Of a DNA stretch of 64,000 nucleotides, positions 63,077 through 64,000 are shown piece after piece; within the stretch, counting starts at the first letter, position 1, and each line of letters opens with the position of its first letter. A program made the translations under genes and the position numbers. A model generated the notes under the pieces. It worked only from the letters and a program-made list of their open reading frames with translations. It searched no databases and was not told the DNA's origin. This stretch comes from Sphingomonadaceae bacterium 3R27C6 (lineage in GTDB: Bacteria > Pseudomonadota > Alphaproteobacteria > Sphingomonadales > Sphingomonadaceae). The DNA is taken from assembly GCA_005503215.1 (NCBI GenBank), contig SCNS01000017.1, positions 48,301 to 112,300 of the forward strand, read 5' to 3'.

Positions 63077-64000
63077 TCAGGTCCGCACAAGCGGGTGCAG
63101 ATATTCCGATACGGGGTCCCCGATGCGCCAAGCTTGAGCTGCGAGAGCGGTGTCGATGGGAAGGCCGTCGATGTCCGAAACCATCGGGACGCCCTCCATG
63201 ATCGTGCCATTGCGGGGGCATGCGGCGACGAGGTAGCGCCCGGGATTCGGTAACCCCGGAAGGTTGACCTCGAACAGTTTTCCGATGTCTGGAGAGCCGC
63301 TATCGTCGATGTATCTGCCACGACGCTGCTCAATGAGTGCAGGGATCATTCGCGACCCGAGAATGGCAAGCCCGGCAGCGCGCTGCTCGACATTCTCGGA
63401 CTTGAGAACCTCGATGGGGTCAACGCCGTCGCGGTCCTCGATCCAGCTCGCCGGAACGCGGGTGCCGTGCCATGCATGAAGCCCGTAACCGTCTGCATAT
63501 TGGACTGCCGCAGACTTTTCGCCGTGGAGGCGGCGCTGCTCGTCCCAAGCTACGCTGGTCGGTCGCTCCGACACGACACACAGCCCATCGTACGGCCACC
63601 ACCATTCGCATTGGAAACCGACGGCCTCCATGATATCGAGACGACGGGCTGTTTCGGGCTGGAATTTGACGCCGATCTTCTGCCCGAACCGCGCCCATGC
63701 GATCCAGTAGAGGTCTTGCGAACCCCAGAGGAAATTCGGGTCCCATGCGGGTTCGTTCGAAATTTTTTGGCCCCTGAGCTGGTCCCAGAGCTGGCCCCTG
63801 AGCTGGCCCCCGAGCTGGTCCCAGAGCTGGTCCCTGAGCTGGTCCCTGAGCTGGCCCCTGAGCTGGCCCCTGAGCTGGCCCCTGAGCTGGTCCCAGAGCT
63901 GGCCCCTGAGCTGGCCCCCGAGCTGGCCCCCGAGCTGGCCCCTGAGCTGGTCCCTGAGCTGGTCCCAGAGCTGGCCCCTGAGCTGGCCCCTGAGCTGGTC
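63077..64000 (-). CDS. DUF6745-like protein with tetrapeptide repeat N-terminus, 5' end outside window
   Basis: The frame is open from the stop at 63077 to the right edge. The C-terminal domain (from about 63760 leftward) has AWDPNFLWGSQDLYWIAW, CEWWWPYDGLCVVSERPTSV, DEQRRLHGEKSAAVQYADG, GLHAWHGTRVPASWIEDRDGV and ends with DPVSEYLHPLVRT, matching the DUF6745 family better known from Actinobacteria. The preceding part is a run of Q-L-x-x tetrapeptides encoded by a 12-bp tandem repeat (63769-64000). Internal ATGs such as 63631 fall after the domain start, so the true start is outside the window. Confidence 0.8.
   Translation of the reverse strand, partial: DQLRGQLRGQLWDQLRDQLRGQLGGQLGGQLRGQLWDQLRGQLRGQLRGQLRDQLRDQLWDQLGGQLRGQLWDQLRGQKISNEPAWDPNFLWGSQDLYWIAWARFGQKIGVKFQPETARRLDIMEAVGFQCEWWWPYDGLCVVSERPTSVAWDEQRRLHGEKSAAVQYADGYGLHAWHGTRVPASWIEDRDGVDPIEVLKSENVEQRAAGLAILGSRMIPALIEQRRGRYIDDSGSPDIGKLFEVNLPGLPNPGRYLVAACPRNGTIMEGVPMVSDIDGLPIDTALAAQAWRIGDPVSEYLHPLVRT
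63769..64000. repeat. Coding 12-bp tandem repeat (minisatellite), at least 19 units
   Basis: Units of the form GG(C/T)CCC(C/T/A)GAGCT repeat 19 times and continue past the edge. Read on the minus strand in the DUF6745 frame each is Gln-Leu-(Arg/Trp/Gly)-(Gly/Asp). CAG CTC is invariant; only the first base of codon 3 (AGG, TGG or GGG) and the second base of codon 4 (GGC or GAC) vary. The array is in frame throughout. Confidence 0.9.

Larger units (their letters stand above)
54485..64000. mobile_element. Prophage or integrative element, left end in tRNA-Arg(CCT), right end beyond window
   Basis: From the tRNA break onward all genes are on the minus strand, short and overlapping, and the content is temperate-phage-like: integrase, HTH excisionase, Lar-like protein, PAPS-reductase-like protein, NinB, HNH, YqaJ exonuclease, Erf, DUF6745. 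Left attachment core is about 54485-54508 (anticodon stem-loop and following GGGCGCGGG). No structural or lysis genes are within the window, so phage versus other integrative element is open. The right att site is not visible. Confidence 0.85.

Noticed and set aside
63769..64000. CRISPR array or non-coding satellite
   Set aside because: 12-bp units with no spacers, perfectly in frame with the downstream DUF6745 domain; coding repeat explains it.

Overview
The window looks like the chromosome of a free-living alphaproteobacterium of the order Sphingomonadales, most like Sphingopyxis or a relative. This is inferred from very GC-rich coding sequence, a PhyR/NepR/EcfG general stress locus with an HWE histidine kinase, sphingomonad-style lipoproteins, and short GC-rich intergenic repeats. 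Genes are densely packed, with many ATGA or GTGA stop/start overlaps, and positions 1 to about 54,480 are ordinary core genome.

Layout of the core. 1-766: partial periplasmic PQQ-type sugar dehydrogenase. 837-5138: general stress response (two EcfG sigma factors, anti-sigma NepR, PhyR, GAF/PAS HWE kinase). 5188-7819: ligase-associated exonuclease and ATP-dependent DNA ligase. 7919-10143: Fe/Mn superoxide dismutase and serine dehydratase. 10248-14497: formaldehyde/formyl detoxification (glutathione-dependent formaldehyde dehydrogenase, two VOC proteins, PurU, a YbaK-type deacylase, S-formylglutathione hydrolase). 14620-24060: quinone oxidoreductase, DEAD-box helicase, flavoprotein, a 59-residue DNA-binding-like protein, GreB, two DUF2807 envelope proteins, an SDR and small exported proteins. 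24169-26904: SecA. 27061-31069: the ATP-grasp / alpha-E / transglutaminase / Anbu protease cluster. 31116-40701: serine hydrolase, acetyl-CoA synthetase, ALDH7, thiolase plus enoyl-CoA hydratase, transaldolase, RadA. 40712-45244: CvpA, SufU-like protein, CPA2 antiporter, AroB, AroK. 45328-54407: exported polyprotein, XerD, AccA, M48/LysM protease, two Flp pilins, MutT, methyltransferase, ComF, glutaredoxin, DUF1178.

At about 54,457 a tRNA-Arg(CCT) gene begins, but only its 5' half is present. The T arm and 3' acceptor strand are missing, and a tyrosine integrase gene follows at once. From here to the window end lies a temperate-phage-like element. All its genes are on the minus strand and tightly overlapped: excisionase-like HTH, Lar-like zinc protein, PAPS-reductase-like protein, NinB, HNH protein, YqaJ exonuclease, Erf annealing protein, a two-gene cassette present twice, and a DUF6745 protein whose N-terminal part is encoded by a 12-bp tandem repeat running off the window end.

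Regulatory links. EcfG-type promoters (GGAAC-N16/17-CGTT) precede nepR, phyR (one mismatch) and the M48 protease gene at 49325, so the stress circuit controls itself and at least one envelope protease in the window. Near-identical 18-bp operators sit about 40 bp upstream of the SDR at 22055 and of the enoyl-CoA hydratase/thiolase pair at 38359, which suggests one acyl-catabolism regulon. Five convergent or long intergenic gaps and the hydratase-transaldolase gap are filled by inverted-repeat elements. The most unusual items are the coding minisatellite in the phage DUF6745 gene and the interrupted tRNA-Arg.
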